Below are positions 17,425-25,631 of a DNA stretch of 64,000 nucleotides, piece after piece (within the stretch, counting starts at the first letter, position 1; every line of letters begins with the position of its first letter). A program made the position numbers and the translations under genes. The notes under the pieces were generated by a model that was given only the letters and a program-made list of their open reading frames with translations, made no database searches and had not been told where the DNA came from. Source of the DNA: Eubacteriaceae bacterium (lineage in GTDB: Bacteria > Bacillota > Clostridia > Lachnospirales > Lachnospiraceae); the NCBI GenBank assembly GCA_902363805.1, contig CABJBF010000001.1:682001-746000 (forward strand), written 5' to 3'.

Positions 17425-19890
17425 ATGGAGGACAAAAAATATACAAAACAGACTTTACAGGCTTTAGAATATGCAAAAGATATTGCTGTATATTTTGAGG
17501 CTGATTATATAGAAACAGAGCATCTTCTAGGTGGGCTTGCAAAGGTTACTGACGGTGTCGCTGCGAATATATTATACAATTATGAACTTGAAGCTCACGA
17601 TATAATCAGGGCAATAGGCGAAGACATTACAGAGCAGGATATTTTAAAAACGAAGAGAAGAATTTCAAGAAATAATTTAAAATTTACATCCCGAAGTCAG
17701 GGAGTTTTAGATAGAGCAAAACTTGAAGCAGGAAGAATGGGAGTAAATGAGGTTGGAACAGAGCATATTCTATTGGCAATAATTGCCGACCCTGAATGTC
17801 AGGCAAATAGAATGCTAACAAGTTTTGGACTTAGTTTGAAAAATTTGTGCATAGATATTTTAAAACTTACAGATAGAGACCCTAATGAATTTAGAGCATA
17901 TGTTAAGCAGGGAAGAAAAGAGCCGGTTAGAAGGTCAGATGTGCCTACATTAGAACAGTTTGGACGAGATTTAACAAGAGATGCACATGAAAAGAGATTA
18001 GACCCTGTAGTAGGAAGAGAAACAGAAATCCAGAGAGTTATACAGGTTTTAAGTAGAAGAACAAAGAACAACCCATGTCTTATAGGTGAACCGGGTGTAG
18101 GTAAGACAGCAATTATAGAAGCAATTGCACAGAGAATTGAAGCAGGTGAAGTCCCTGAAACAATGCTCGATAAGAGAATATTTATTCTTGATTTGACAAG
18201 CACGGTTGCCGGTTCAAAATACAGAGGCGAATTTGAAGAAAGAATTAAAAGAATAATAAATGAAGTTCAGGCAGCAGGCAATATTATTCTTTTTATTGAT
18301 GAAATTCATACAATCATAGGAGCAGGAAGTGCAGAAGGCTCTATGGATGCTTCAAATATATTAAAGCCATCACTTGCAAGAGGCCAGATACAAATAATTG
18401 GAGCAACAACAATAAATGAATACAGAAAAAATATCGAAAAGGATGCAGCATTAGAAAGAAGATTTCAGCCAATAATGGTGGATGAACCATCAGTAGAAGA
18501 TACAATTACAATTTTAAATGGTTTAAAAGATACTTATGAAAAATATCATAATGTTGTTATTTCAGAAGAAGGAATTGATGCTGCAGCAAAATTATCTGAA
18601 AGATATATTAATGACAGATACCTTCCTGACAAGGCAATTGATTTAATTGATGAAGCATGTGCAAAGGCAAGACTTAAAGGAACACCAAAAACAAAAGCAG
18701 TTATTAATGCTGAAAACAATGTAGAACTTTACACAAATATGTTGGAAGACTCCATAAAGAAGGGTGACTTTAAGACGGGAAGCGAAGCTAAGATTAATTT
18801 AGACAAGGCAATGACTAAGTTAGATAAGGTTACTGAAAAATGGAACACAAATAAATATGAAAATAAACCTGTAATAGGTGAAAGTGAAATAGCGGAAGTT
18901 GTTTCAATGTGGACCAGAATTCCGGTAAGTAAGTTAACAAAAGATGAGTCAAAGCGCTTAATTAAATTAGAGGAAGTACTTCATAAGAGAGTAGTAGGTC
19001 AGGATGAAGCAGTAAAAGCTGTAGCTAAGGCTGTACGAAGAGGAAGAGTAGGTTTGAAAGATCCAAACAGACCTATTGGTTCATTCCTATTTTTAGGACC
19101 TACAGGTGTAGGTAAAACTGAATTATCAAAAGCTCTTGCAGAATCTGTATTTGGTTCTGAAGAAGCAATTATCAGGGTAGATATGTCTGAGTATATGGAA
19201 AAGCATAGCGTTTCTAAAATGGTAGGCTCACCTCCGGGATATGTAGGATATGATGAAGGTGGACAATTAAGCGAAAAGGTGAGAAGAAATCCATATTCAG
19301 TTATACTATTTGATGAAATTGAAAAAGCACATCCGGATGTATTTAACATATTACTTCAGGTACTTGATGATGGTCACATTACTGATTCTAAAGGAAGAAA
19401 AGTAAGCTTTAAAAATACAATTTTGATTATGACAAGTAATGCCGGTGCTTCAAGAATTATGGAACCTAAAAAATTAGGATTCAATTCAGAAGAAAATGAA
19501 AAACAGGATTATGAAAAAATGAAAGCAAATGTCATGGAAGATGTTAAACGAATTTTCAGACCTGAATTCATAAACAGAATTGATGATATTATTGTGTTCC
19601 ACAGTCTTGGAAAGAATGAAGTAGGAAAGATTGTAAACATCATGCTTAACCAGTTTAAACACAGAGTAAAAGAGCAGATGGATATAGATATCAGATTTGC
19701 AGATTCTGCCAAAAAGTATATAACACAGGAAGGTTATGACAAGAAATATGGGGCAAGACCACTCAGAAGAATGATTCAAAATAAAATTGAAGATACATTG
19801 TCAGATGAAATATTAAATGGAAATGTTACAAATGGTGACAGCATAACTATTTCTGTTAGAAATAAAGAGGTTATTATTCTAAAGAAATAA
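17425..19890 (+). CDS. clpC: ATP-dependent Clp protease ATP-binding subunit ClpC
   Basis: AAA+ unfoldase that feeds ClpP. 821 residues: N-domain with two Clp_N repeats (about 1-150), first AAA module with Walker A GEPGVGKT (221-228) and LFIDEIHT, a short middle domain (about 415-475), second AAA module with GPTGVGKT (558-565) and ILFDEIEKAHPD, and a C-terminal ClpB_D2-small domain. AGGAGGG before ATG. In many Firmicutes clpC follows ctsR-mcsA-mcsB; none is present here and I see no CtsR heptad box, so its control differs from the B. subtilis scheme. radA lies downstream, as in B. subtilis. Confidence 0.93.
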   Translation: MEDKKYTKQTLQALEYAKDIAVYFEADYIETEHLLGGLAKVTDGVAANILYNYELEAHDIIRAIGEDITEQDILKTKRRISRNNLKFTSRSQGVLDRAKLEAGRMGVNEVGTEHILLAIIADPECQANRMLTSFGLSLKNLCIDILKLTDRDPNEFRAYVKQGRKEPVRRSDVPTLEQFGRDLTRDAHEKRLDPVVGRETEIQRVIQVLSRRTKNNPCLIGEPGVGKTAIIEAIAQRIEAGEVPETMLDKRIFILDLTSTVAGSKYRGEFEERIKRIINEVQAAGNIILFIDEIHTIIGAGSAEGSMDASNILKPSLARGQIQIIGATTINEYRKNIEKDAALERRFQPIMVDEPSVEDTITILNGLKDTYEKYHNVVISEEGIDAAAKLSERYINDRYLPDKAIDLIDEACAKARLKGTPKTKAVINAENNVELYTNMLEDSIKKGDFKTGSEAKINLDKAMTKLDKVTEKWNTNKYENKPVIGESEIAEVVSMWTRIPVSKLTKDESKRLIKLEEVLHKRVVGQDEAVKAVAKAVRRGRVGLKDPNRPIGSFLFLGPTGVGKTELSKALAESVFGSEEAIIRVDMSEYMEKHSVSKMVGSPPGYVGYDEGGQLSEKVRRNPYSVILFDEIEKAHPDVFNILLQVLDDGHITDSKGRKVSFKNTILIMTSNAGASRIMEPKKLGFNSEENEKQDYEKMKANVMEDVKRIFRPEFINRIDDIIVFHSLGKNEVGKIVNIMLNQFKHRVKEQMDIDIRFADSAKKYITQEGYDKKYGARPLRRMIQNKIEDTLSDEILNGNVTNGDSITISVRNKEVIILKK

Positions 19891-19993
19891 TTGAACGAAT
19901 AGTGATAAATTTGTAATAAAAATTTAATAAATTATATACGACTTTTGGAAGAAAAAAACGGACAAGTATGTTATAATGAAAAAAACACTAGGA

Positions 19994-20015
19994 CGCCTGA
20001 CGGAATTAACGGGCG
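19994..20015 (+). other. Leader hairpin before the 137-residue gene
   Basis: CGCCTG (19994-19999) pairs with CGGGCG (20010-20015), ending 10 bases before the AGGAGG ribosome site. A TATAAT lies at 19972-19977, so this is probably the 5' leader of a short transcript; no convincing -35 box is seen. Confidence 0.45.
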
Positions 20016-20034
20016 AAAATAACAGGAGGATAAG

Positions 20035-20448
20035 ATGGCAGTAGTAAGCGAATTGATTAGAAAAGAAAGCGATGGTTCTATTAGCTTTGGTGATTATACA
20101 TTAGATAAGAAGACAAAGCTTGCAGATTTTGAAGTTGCAGGTGATATGTACAAAGTAAAGACTTTCAATGAGATTACTAAATTAGAAAGAAACGGAATGT
20201 TTGTATATGAATCAACACCGGGAACAGCAGTAAATGCATTCAAAGCAACAGCTGATGAAGTAAGTTTCTTTGTTGAAGGATTAGGACAGACTCAGATAAC
20301 ACTTGAATTAACAGCAGAAAAAGAATATGAAGTTTTCATCAGCAACAGAGCAGTAGGAAAAATGAAAACTAATTTAGGCGGTAAGCTTACAATTAGTGTA
20401 GATGCTGATAAAGAAGCTGTAACACACGTAAAAGTTGTAGCAATTTAA
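20035..20448 (+). CDS. Conserved small clostridial protein
   Basis: 137 residues, no signal peptide, no membrane segment, no Cys. Predicted mostly beta strand: begins MAVVSELIRKESDGSISFGDYTLDKKT and has regular strand spacing to the end. Proteins with this opening occur widely in Lachnospiraceae and are sometimes labelled endosialidase, a label I see no catalytic residues to support. Strong ribosome site (AGGAGG), a TATAAT box upstream and a clean terminator suggest a well expressed single-gene unit. It sits between clpC and radA, which are neighbours in many Firmicutes. Function unknown. Confidence 0.75.
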   Translation: MAVVSELIRKESDGSISFGDYTLDKKTKLADFEVAGDMYKVKTFNEITKLERNGMFVYESTPGTAVNAFKATADEVSFFVEGLGQTQITLELTAEKEYEVFISNRAVGKMKTNLGGKLTISVDADKEAVTHVKVVAI

Positions 20449-20484
20449 TAATCAATAAGCACAATAATAAAATAAAAATAAACT

Positions 20485-20517
20485 AAAAAAGTGTCAAACC
20501 ACATGGCACTTTTTTTG
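20485..20517 (+). terminator. Intrinsic terminator
   Basis: Stem GTGTCA/TGGCAC extended by A6/T7 on each side, 7-base loop, ending in seven T. It closes the 137-residue gene. Confidence 0.85.
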
Positions 20518-20530
20518 TTATACGCAATGA

Positions 20531-20580
20531 GCCAAATACTATCTGCTTTTTGCTTGCAAAAAAAGCAGATAGTATTTGGC
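20531..20580. repeat. Perfect 21-bp inverted repeat
   Basis: Arms 20531-20551 and 20560-20580 are perfectly complementary around an 8-base loop. The right arm runs directly into a direct repeat copy. There is no T-run, so it is not a plain terminator. It is part of a 470-base gene-free stretch (20449-20917) built from repeats. Confidence 0.85.
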
Positions 20581-20703
20581 GAATGCATAATCACTGAGAA
20601 GAAGCGAAGCGGATTCGAAGTGATTACATGGCGAAGCCATGGGTATAACAAAAAAAGATAAAGAGTAAGAGTCGGCGAATGCATAATCACTGAGAAGAAG
20701 CGA
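20578..20703. repeat. 30-bp direct repeat, two copies 96 bp apart
   Basis: Identical 30-base copies at 20578-20607 and 20674-20703, each starting GGCGAATGCATAATCACTGA. Between them lies a GAA-triloop palindrome, CATGGC-GAA-GCCATG (20628-20642), and repeated GAAGCGAAGC words. Confidence 0.8.
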
Positions 20704-20764
20704 GAGTTTTAAAGCCCGGAAGGTGAAGCAGGATAAATTTGAATAAAGAGCATTTGCCGCCGTC

Positions 20765-20838
20765 GGTTCAAATCTTTCGCCATATTCTGACAGAAACCAA
20801 TGGTTTCGAAGTCAGAATATGGCGGAAGATTTAGAACC
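20765..20838. repeat. Large imperfect palindrome (27-bp arms)
   Basis: Arms 20765-20791 and 20811-20838 pair over 27 positions with one bulge and one G-T pair. The centre holds another inverted repeat, GAAACCA-A-TGGTTTC. It ends 80 bases before radA. This looks like a mobile or degenerate palindromic element, not a terminator. Confidence 0.8.
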
Positions 20839-20917
20839 GCTACGAGTGGCAAGCAGCGCGAGCGTACTTTAGTCAAAATTATCTTGCTTCACCCCCAGAG
20901 ATTGAAAAAGGAGAAAT

Positions 20918-22276
20918 ATGGCAAAAGGAAAGACAACAGCATTTTTTTGCAAAGAATGCGGATATGAAACAAGCAAATGGTTAGGACAATGTCCGGGATG
21001 TAAAGAATGGAACACATTTGTAGAAGAATTAGTCACAAAGAAAACAAAGGGACTTACGGGAAGAAATATACTTGAAAGTAAACCGGTTGTAATCAATGAG
21101 GTTGATGTAGCAGATGAAGAAAGAATATCAACAGGATTTTCGGAACTAGACAGAGTATTAGGCGGAGGAATTGTACCCGGAGGAATGGTACTTGTAGGTG
21201 GAGATCCGGGTATTGGAAAATCAACGTTATTGTTGCAAGTATGCAGAAACCTGTCAAATGATGGAAAAAAAGTGCTTTATATATCAGGTGAAGAATCAGT
21301 TAAGCAAATAAAATTAAGAGCAAACAGAATAGGAAAATTTAATGACAAAATGCTTCTTTTGTGCGAAACAAGTCTTGATACAATTGAGGAACAGATAAAG
21401 GTATGTAAACCGGATATTGTTGTTATTGATTCGATTCAGACAATGTATCGTGAAGAAGTAGGTTCGGCACCAGGAAGTGTAAGTCAGGTAAGAGAATCTA
21501 CAAACGCTCTCATGCAGGTCGCAAAGGGAAGTACAATTCCAATGTTTATAGTAGGTCATGTAACAAAAGAGGGGGTTGTGGCAGGACCAAGAGTGTTAGA
21601 GCATATGGTAGATACAGTTCTTTATTTTGAAGGAGACAGACATGCTGCTTACAGAATTATAAGAGGTGTAAAGAATAGATATGGTTCTACAAATGAAATA
21701 GGAGTATTTGAAATGAGAAGCGAAGGATTAGAGCAGATACTTAATCCTTCAGAATTTATGCTTGAGGGAAGACCTACAGATGCTTCGGGTTCAGTTGTAG
21801 CCTGCCTCATGGAGGGAACACGTCCTATTTTAGTGGAAATACAGGCACTTCTAACAAGAAGCAATTTTGGTATGCCGAGAAGAACTGCGGTGGGAACTGA
21901 TTACAACAGAGTAAATCTTTTGATGGCAGTTTTAGAAAAAAGAATAGGTATTCAAATGGGAGATTTTGATGCTTATGTAAATGTTGCAGGAGGAATGAAA
22001 ATATCTGAACCTGCACTTGACTTGGCTCTTGTAATGGCTATGCTATCAAGTTATAAAAACAGAGTCATTGAAGCTGATACAATATTTTTTGGTGAAGTAG
22101 GTCTTGCAGGTGAAATAAGAGCGGTTGCAATGACAGACCAAAGAGTTGCAGAAGCAAAAAAATTAGGATTTAAACGCTGTGTTCTTCCAAAGGTATCAAT
22201 AGATAGCTTAAAAGATACTAGTGGAATAGAATTAATAGGCATTAGTAATGTAAAAGAAGCACAGGATTTAGTTTAA
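20918..22276 (+). CDS. radA: DNA repair protein RadA
   Basis: RecA-like ATPase that helps process recombination intermediates (branch migration). 452 residues. Seen: N-terminal zinc finger with Cys11, Cys14, Cys25, Cys28; Walker A GGDPGIGKST (94-103); the RadA-specific KNRYG motif near residue 250; and a C-terminal Lon-protease-like domain (about 275-450) with GEVGLAGEIRAV. AAGGAG before ATG. The clpC-radA order is conserved in Firmicutes; disA, which often follows, is absent here. Confidence 0.95.
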   Translation: MAKGKTTAFFCKECGYETSKWLGQCPGCKEWNTFVEELVTKKTKGLTGRNILESKPVVINEVDVADEERISTGFSELDRVLGGGIVPGGMVLVGGDPGIGKSTLLLQVCRNLSNDGKKVLYISGEESVKQIKLRANRIGKFNDKMLLLCETSLDTIEEQIKVCKPDIVVIDSIQTMYREEVGSAPGSVSQVRESTNALMQVAKGSTIPMFIVGHVTKEGVVAGPRVLEHMVDTVLYFEGDRHAAYRIIRGVKNRYGSTNEIGVFEMRSEGLEQILNPSEFMLEGRPTDASGSVVACLMEGTRPILVEIQALLTRSNFGMPRRTAVGTDYNRVNLLMAVLEKRIGIQMGDFDAYVNVAGGMKISEPALDLALVMAMLSSYKNRVIEADTIFFGEVGLAGEIRAVAMTDQRVAEAKKLGFKRCVLPKVSIDSLKDTSGIELIGISNVKEAQDLV

Positions 22277-22383
22277 AGTAACTAAAAGAATTAATAAGGC
22301 AAAATTTATAGAATAAAAGTTAAAATTACAAATTAGCAATATATACGATAGAAATTAATAATTAATTTTGAATAAGATAATAA

Positions 22384-22452
22384 TTAATTGTAAATGGTAA
22401 GAAAGTATATGGTGCCTGGACAAAGATAAAATCTGTAAAAACTAAAAAATAA
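22384..22452 (+). pseudogene. Remnant of a surface-protein C-terminus (fn3-like tail)
   Basis: Only 22 codons are open, read LIVNGKKVYGAWTKIKSVKTKK and then a stop. This is the exact kind of ending found in the nearby secreted proteins (at 29363: VNGTKVYGKYSKAVKIKLK). An in-frame TAA lies just before it and there is no ribosome site. It is followed by its own terminator at the expected distance. I read it as what is left of a deleted gene of the same family; the rest of 22277-22383 shows nothing. Confidence 0.65.
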
Positions 22453-22476
22453 AAAAGTATATACATAATTATAAAT

Positions 22477-22545
22477 AAACCTGAAATTGATTTTAATTTT
22501 GCTAATAAATGTAAAGTGGAAGAATATATCAATTTCAGGTTTTTT
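22477..22545 (+). terminator. Terminator with long loop, left from the remnant gene
   Basis: A 14-bp perfect stem (22477-22490 with 22529-22542), a 38-base loop, then T6. It lies 25 bases after the remnant's stop codon. Confidence 0.7.
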
Positions 22546-22568
22546 ATAAAAATATCTAAACAAAACAG

Positions 22569-22597
22569 TTGAGGAATGTCACATATTAATGTATAAT
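22569..22597 (+). promoter_or_regulatory. Promoter of the 708-residue secreted protein gene
   Basis: TTGAGG (22569-22574), 17 bases, TATAAT (22592-22597), about 90 bases upstream of the start codon. Confidence 0.65.
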
Positions 22598-22686
22598 ATT
22601 TTGTGAGGTTCTAAATAATATGTACATTATGCATTAAATTTGTGAACTTATAAAGTAACAAAACAGATAAATGAAGGGAGAGTACA

Positions 22687-24813
22687 ATGAGACAAAATGT
22701 AAAACGAACAATTGCATTTGCTGAAACTGTAGCAATGATTGCAACATTGACAGTAGGAATTACATTTGGCAACGCAACACAAGTAAAGGCGGATATAACA
22801 TCCAGAACAAATAATATTCATATTGATACTTCAATTCCAATTTCGTCTCAGGGTGAAACAGTAGGTTATGAATTTACAGTTGAAAAAGATGGGTACTATA
22901 TGTTGTACACACAGGGAGAGGATGATACATACGGAACTTTGTATGTAAAGGAAGGAACAACTTGGAAAGAACTTATCCATGATGATGATGGTGATGACGG
23001 CGATTCAAACAACTTTCTTTTAACAGCTACATTATATAAGGATAAAGAATATAAGATAGATGTTAGAGAATATGATAATAACAATTTTAGCACAGAATTA
23101 TTTGCAACAGAATATACACCAATAATTAATGGGGTAAATTGTAGTTCTAATGTATATGCCAGGGTAGGTGATACAGTTGAATTGAAAACATATGCTGAAG
23201 ATCAATATGGAAATCATATTGAGGATTTAGGAGATCTTGGAATAACATATAGATGGTATATGGAAGATGATGAGACAAGTAAAATTGACGAGTTAGGTAC
23301 CGGAAGTTTTTATACAGTTAACAACGTAACGGAGCATATATTTAATGAAGTTACATACAAAGTTGATTGGCGTTATGGCGAATATAATGATACGCTTGAG
23401 TTTTATATATATGATATAGAATATTCTTATAAAATTAACTCAGATAATAGTGGCAATATATACGCAAGCCAGGGAGAATCTGTTTCATTAAATATTAAAG
23501 TTGAAAATTATAAAAAAGAAGAAGTTGACCCGGATGAAGAGGGAATTACTTGTACTTGGTATAAATGTAATGATGATGAAAGAAAAGAAATAGGAAAAGG
23601 AAAAAGCTATACAATTGATAGCGTTGAACAAAATGATTTCTATGATGAAGATTCAAATATAAGATATCGTTGTATAATCAAAAAAAATGATAAATTTATT
23701 GATGCAACTACATTTTATATTTACGACAGAGTTTATGCATATGAAACACAGAGTATATGGATAAGAACAATGGCAGGACAGAGTTGTATACTTGAAGCTA
23801 ATGTTGCTAATGCAGAAACATATAATGAAGTTAATCCTGCAAATGAAGGAATAACTGTAAAATGGTATAAGTATACAGGAAAGGGATATTATGATAGTGA
23901 CGATGACGATTATTATTATGAATATGGTGATCCTGTGGAAGTTTCTTCAGATGGATTTATTTTATTAAACAATTTATCTGAAAAAGATTTTTATAGAAAT
24001 GGCGATACAAGTACATATTGGACATATGCAATCTATAAAAACGGGAAAAAGATAGATGAATCAGATGCATATATTAGTAAAGAAGATGCTGATTTTTCAG
24101 GTGTTACTGAAATGAAAGTTGTATATGCAAATGAAGGAAGTTCAGCGACACTTGTTCCGGACGTTTACGAAAATGGAACAAAAGTATCATTAAATAAAAA
24201 TTATATATGTGAATGGTCAAATGAAAAGGATGAAAATCTTGGAACAAAATTAGTTTATGACATAAGTAATGTAACAACAACTAATATTTATTCATATCAG
24301 AATCCTGTTTCCTATTATTGTGATGTTTATAAGGTAAGTTATGATGGAGATGGAGAGTATAGAGAGCGTATTGGATATACAAGATTTATTATTGTTAGAG
24401 GTAACTCACAGATAAATCAGCCAAATCAACCGAACCAATCAGGTCAGCCAATAACATTACCGGGACAGAATAATGTAACAACACCGACAACAAACAATAC
24501 AGTAGGCAATGCAGCAAAAGATACAACAATTAAAGAGACAGTTAAAGGAAATGTTTTAAAAGCCGGTAAAGAAAGTATAAAGATTTCTATTAAGAAAATC
24601 GCAAAAGCAAAAGGATATCAGGTACAGGTTTCTACTTCAAAGAAATTTAAAAAGAAAGTAACAATTACTAAATTAACAAAGAAAAATAGCATTGTTATTA
24701 AGAAATTAAAGAAAAAGAAACAGTATTTTGTAAGAACAAGATCATATACAATTGTTAAAAAGAAAAAGAAATTTGGTAAATGGTCAAAAGTAAAAGCTAT
24801 TAAAACAAAATAG
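22687..24813 (+). CDS. Secreted multi-domain Ig-like protein with basic fn3-like tail
   Basis: 708 residues. A signal peptide (1 to about 36, ending TQVKA) is followed by a first domain (about 40-145) resembling a PPC-type beta sandwich (GYYMLYTQG), then four similar Ig-like units of about 100-120 residues, each with a W-Y pair (YRWYMED, CTWYKCN, VKWYKYT, CEWSNEK) and ending in a YxCxV or YxxxI strand. A short Gln/Pro/Asn linker leads to a strongly basic C-terminal module (about 615-708) with the GYQVQVSTSKKFKKK and YFVRTRSY patterns of Lachnospiraceae surface proteins. No LPXTG or transmembrane anchor; the basic tail may bind the cell wall (inference). GGGAGAG ribosome site. Confidence 0.8.
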   Translation: MRQNVKRTIAFAETVAMIATLTVGITFGNATQVKADITSRTNNIHIDTSIPISSQGETVGYEFTVEKDGYYMLYTQGEDDTYGTLYVKEGTTWKELIHDDDGDDGDSNNFLLTATLYKDKEYKIDVREYDNNNFSTELFATEYTPIINGVNCSSNVYARVGDTVELKTYAEDQYGNHIEDLGDLGITYRWYMEDDETSKIDELGTGSFYTVNNVTEHIFNEVTYKVDWRYGEYNDTLEFYIYDIEYSYKINSDNSGNIYASQGESVSLNIKVENYKKEEVDPDEEGITCTWYKCNDDERKEIGKGKSYTIDSVEQNDFYDEDSNIRYRCIIKKNDKFIDATTFYIYDRVYAYETQSIWIRTMAGQSCILEANVANAETYNEVNPANEGITVKWYKYTGKGYYDSDDDDYYYEYGDPVEVSSDGFILLNNLSEKDFYRNGDTSTYWTYAIYKNGKKIDESDAYISKEDADFSGVTEMKVVYANEGSSATLVPDVYENGTKVSLNKNYICEWSNEKDENLGTKLVYDISNVTTTNIYSYQNPVSYYCDVYKVSYDGDGEYRERIGYTRFIIVRGNSQINQPNQPNQSGQPITLPGQNNVTTPTTNNTVGNAAKDTTIKETVKGNVLKAGKESIKISIKKIAKAKGYQVQVSTSKKFKKKVTITKLTKKNSIVIKKLKKKKQYFVRTRSYTIVKKKKKFGKWSKVKAIKTK

Positions 24814-24920
24814 AAAAATGTTTATAAAGTAGTGTCGGTATAAAAGAAAATAATTAAATTTATTTTCGGAAATATATTAATGCCAATACGGCAAACTGAA
24901 TTATAAACTTATAAAATGAA

Positions 24921-24954
24921 ACCTTCAGTGTCATTTGAGCACTGAAGGTTTTTT
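24921..24954 (+). terminator. Intrinsic terminator
   Basis: A 10-bp stem ACCTTCAGTG/CACTGAAGGT with a 9-base loop and T6, 108 bases after the secreted-protein stop. Confidence 0.85.
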
Positions 24955-25002
24955 ACAAGGTGTTGTTTATGAAATTAAATTTAAATAAGTTTATGTAAAA
25001 AT

Positions 25003-25031
25003 AAAAAATCGTGTTAAAAACACGATTTTTT
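25003..25031 (-). terminator. Terminator of tRNA-Trp
   Basis: A 13-bp stem (25003-25015 with 25019-25031), 3-base loop, with a T-run on the minus strand, just downstream of the tRNA 3' end. Confidence 0.8.
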
Positions 25032-25036
25032 TATAA

Positions 25037-25107
25037 CAGGGGTGGAAGGAATCGAACCCTCCTCTGGAGTTTTGGAGACTCTTATTCTACCGATGAACTA
25101 CACCCCT
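25037..25107 (-). tRNA. tRNA-Trp (CCA anticodon)
   Basis: On the minus strand a 71-base cloverleaf: acceptor stem AGGGGTG/CACCCCT, D arm TTC...GAA, anticodon loop CTCCAAA with anticodon CCA, T arm GAGGG-TTCGATT-CCTTC with one mismatch-type pair, discriminator G. The 3' CCA is not encoded. The overall sequence matches clostridial tRNA-Trp. Confidence 0.93.
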
Positions 25108-25136
25108 AAAGGTTGCTGTGCGTTAAGCACTTGATA

Positions 25137-25165
25137 TTTATATCACAAATAGAGAATATTGTCAA
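25137..25165 (-). promoter_or_regulatory. Promoter of tRNA-Trp
   Basis: Minus strand TTGACA (25160-25165), 17 bases, TATAAA (25137-25142), about 30 bases before the tRNA: near consensus. Confidence 0.85.
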
Positions 25166-25196
25166 ACAAAATATTAATAAAAGTGTTTTTATTAAT

Positions 25197-25226
25197 TTGA
25201 ATAAAAAAATAACACCTGCCTATAAA
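25197..25226 (+). promoter_or_regulatory. Divergent promoter for the orphan RNA candidate
   Basis: Plus strand TTGAAT (25197-25202), 18 bases, TATAAA (25221-25226). It faces away from the tRNA promoter and has no coding gene for 400 bases. Confidence 0.55.
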
Positions 25227-25232
25227 ATAAAG

Positions 25233-25408
25233 GGTTGCATAATAAAAACAGTTCAATTACAATGAGGAAGAAGAAAGAAGTCGTTAAATTCCTAATATAA
25301 TTATATCAAATACCTTCATATTTTATTAGAGACCCCAATCAATTAACGAACTTCTTTAAAATAATGAGCGTTTGCAATCGAAAGATTTGTGAATGCTCAT
25401 TTTCTTTT
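25233..25408 (+). ncRNA. Candidate structured small RNA (about 175 nt)
   Basis: Begins after a good promoter and ends at a long terminator hairpin (25363-25401, stem AATGAGC/GCTCATT extended with G-T pairs, then TTTCTTTTT). Between them a long stem pairs 25274-25290 with 25341-25357 (about 16 pairs, two single-base bulges), enclosing an inner CTAATA/TATTAG stem. No open reading frame of note. Not a tRNA, tmRNA, SRP RNA or RNase P RNA by eye. A 6S-like RNA cannot be excluded, although the ends do not pair. The 220 bases from 25409 to the next start are AT-rich, with a repeated AAAGATTAGATAAT word. Confidence 0.5.
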
Positions 25409-25631
25409 TGGCGTTATTTATTATTTAAATTATTGAGATTATATATTGTAAAATGAAAGATTAGATAATGAATGTTTTCTGTTTATATTATTACTTATCT
25501 CTAAAAAATTTTTATGTGAAGTTTATTTAAATAAAAGATTAGATAATACTAATATTTATTCTTATATTCTATGGAAAGAAAGTGCCAAATTTGATATTAT
25601 ATACATAGGGACTTTTAAGGAGAAAAAAAGA

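Noticed and set aside
20578..20703. CRISPR array
   Set aside because: Only two 30-bp copies with a 66-base gap that itself holds palindromes; no further units and no cas genes.
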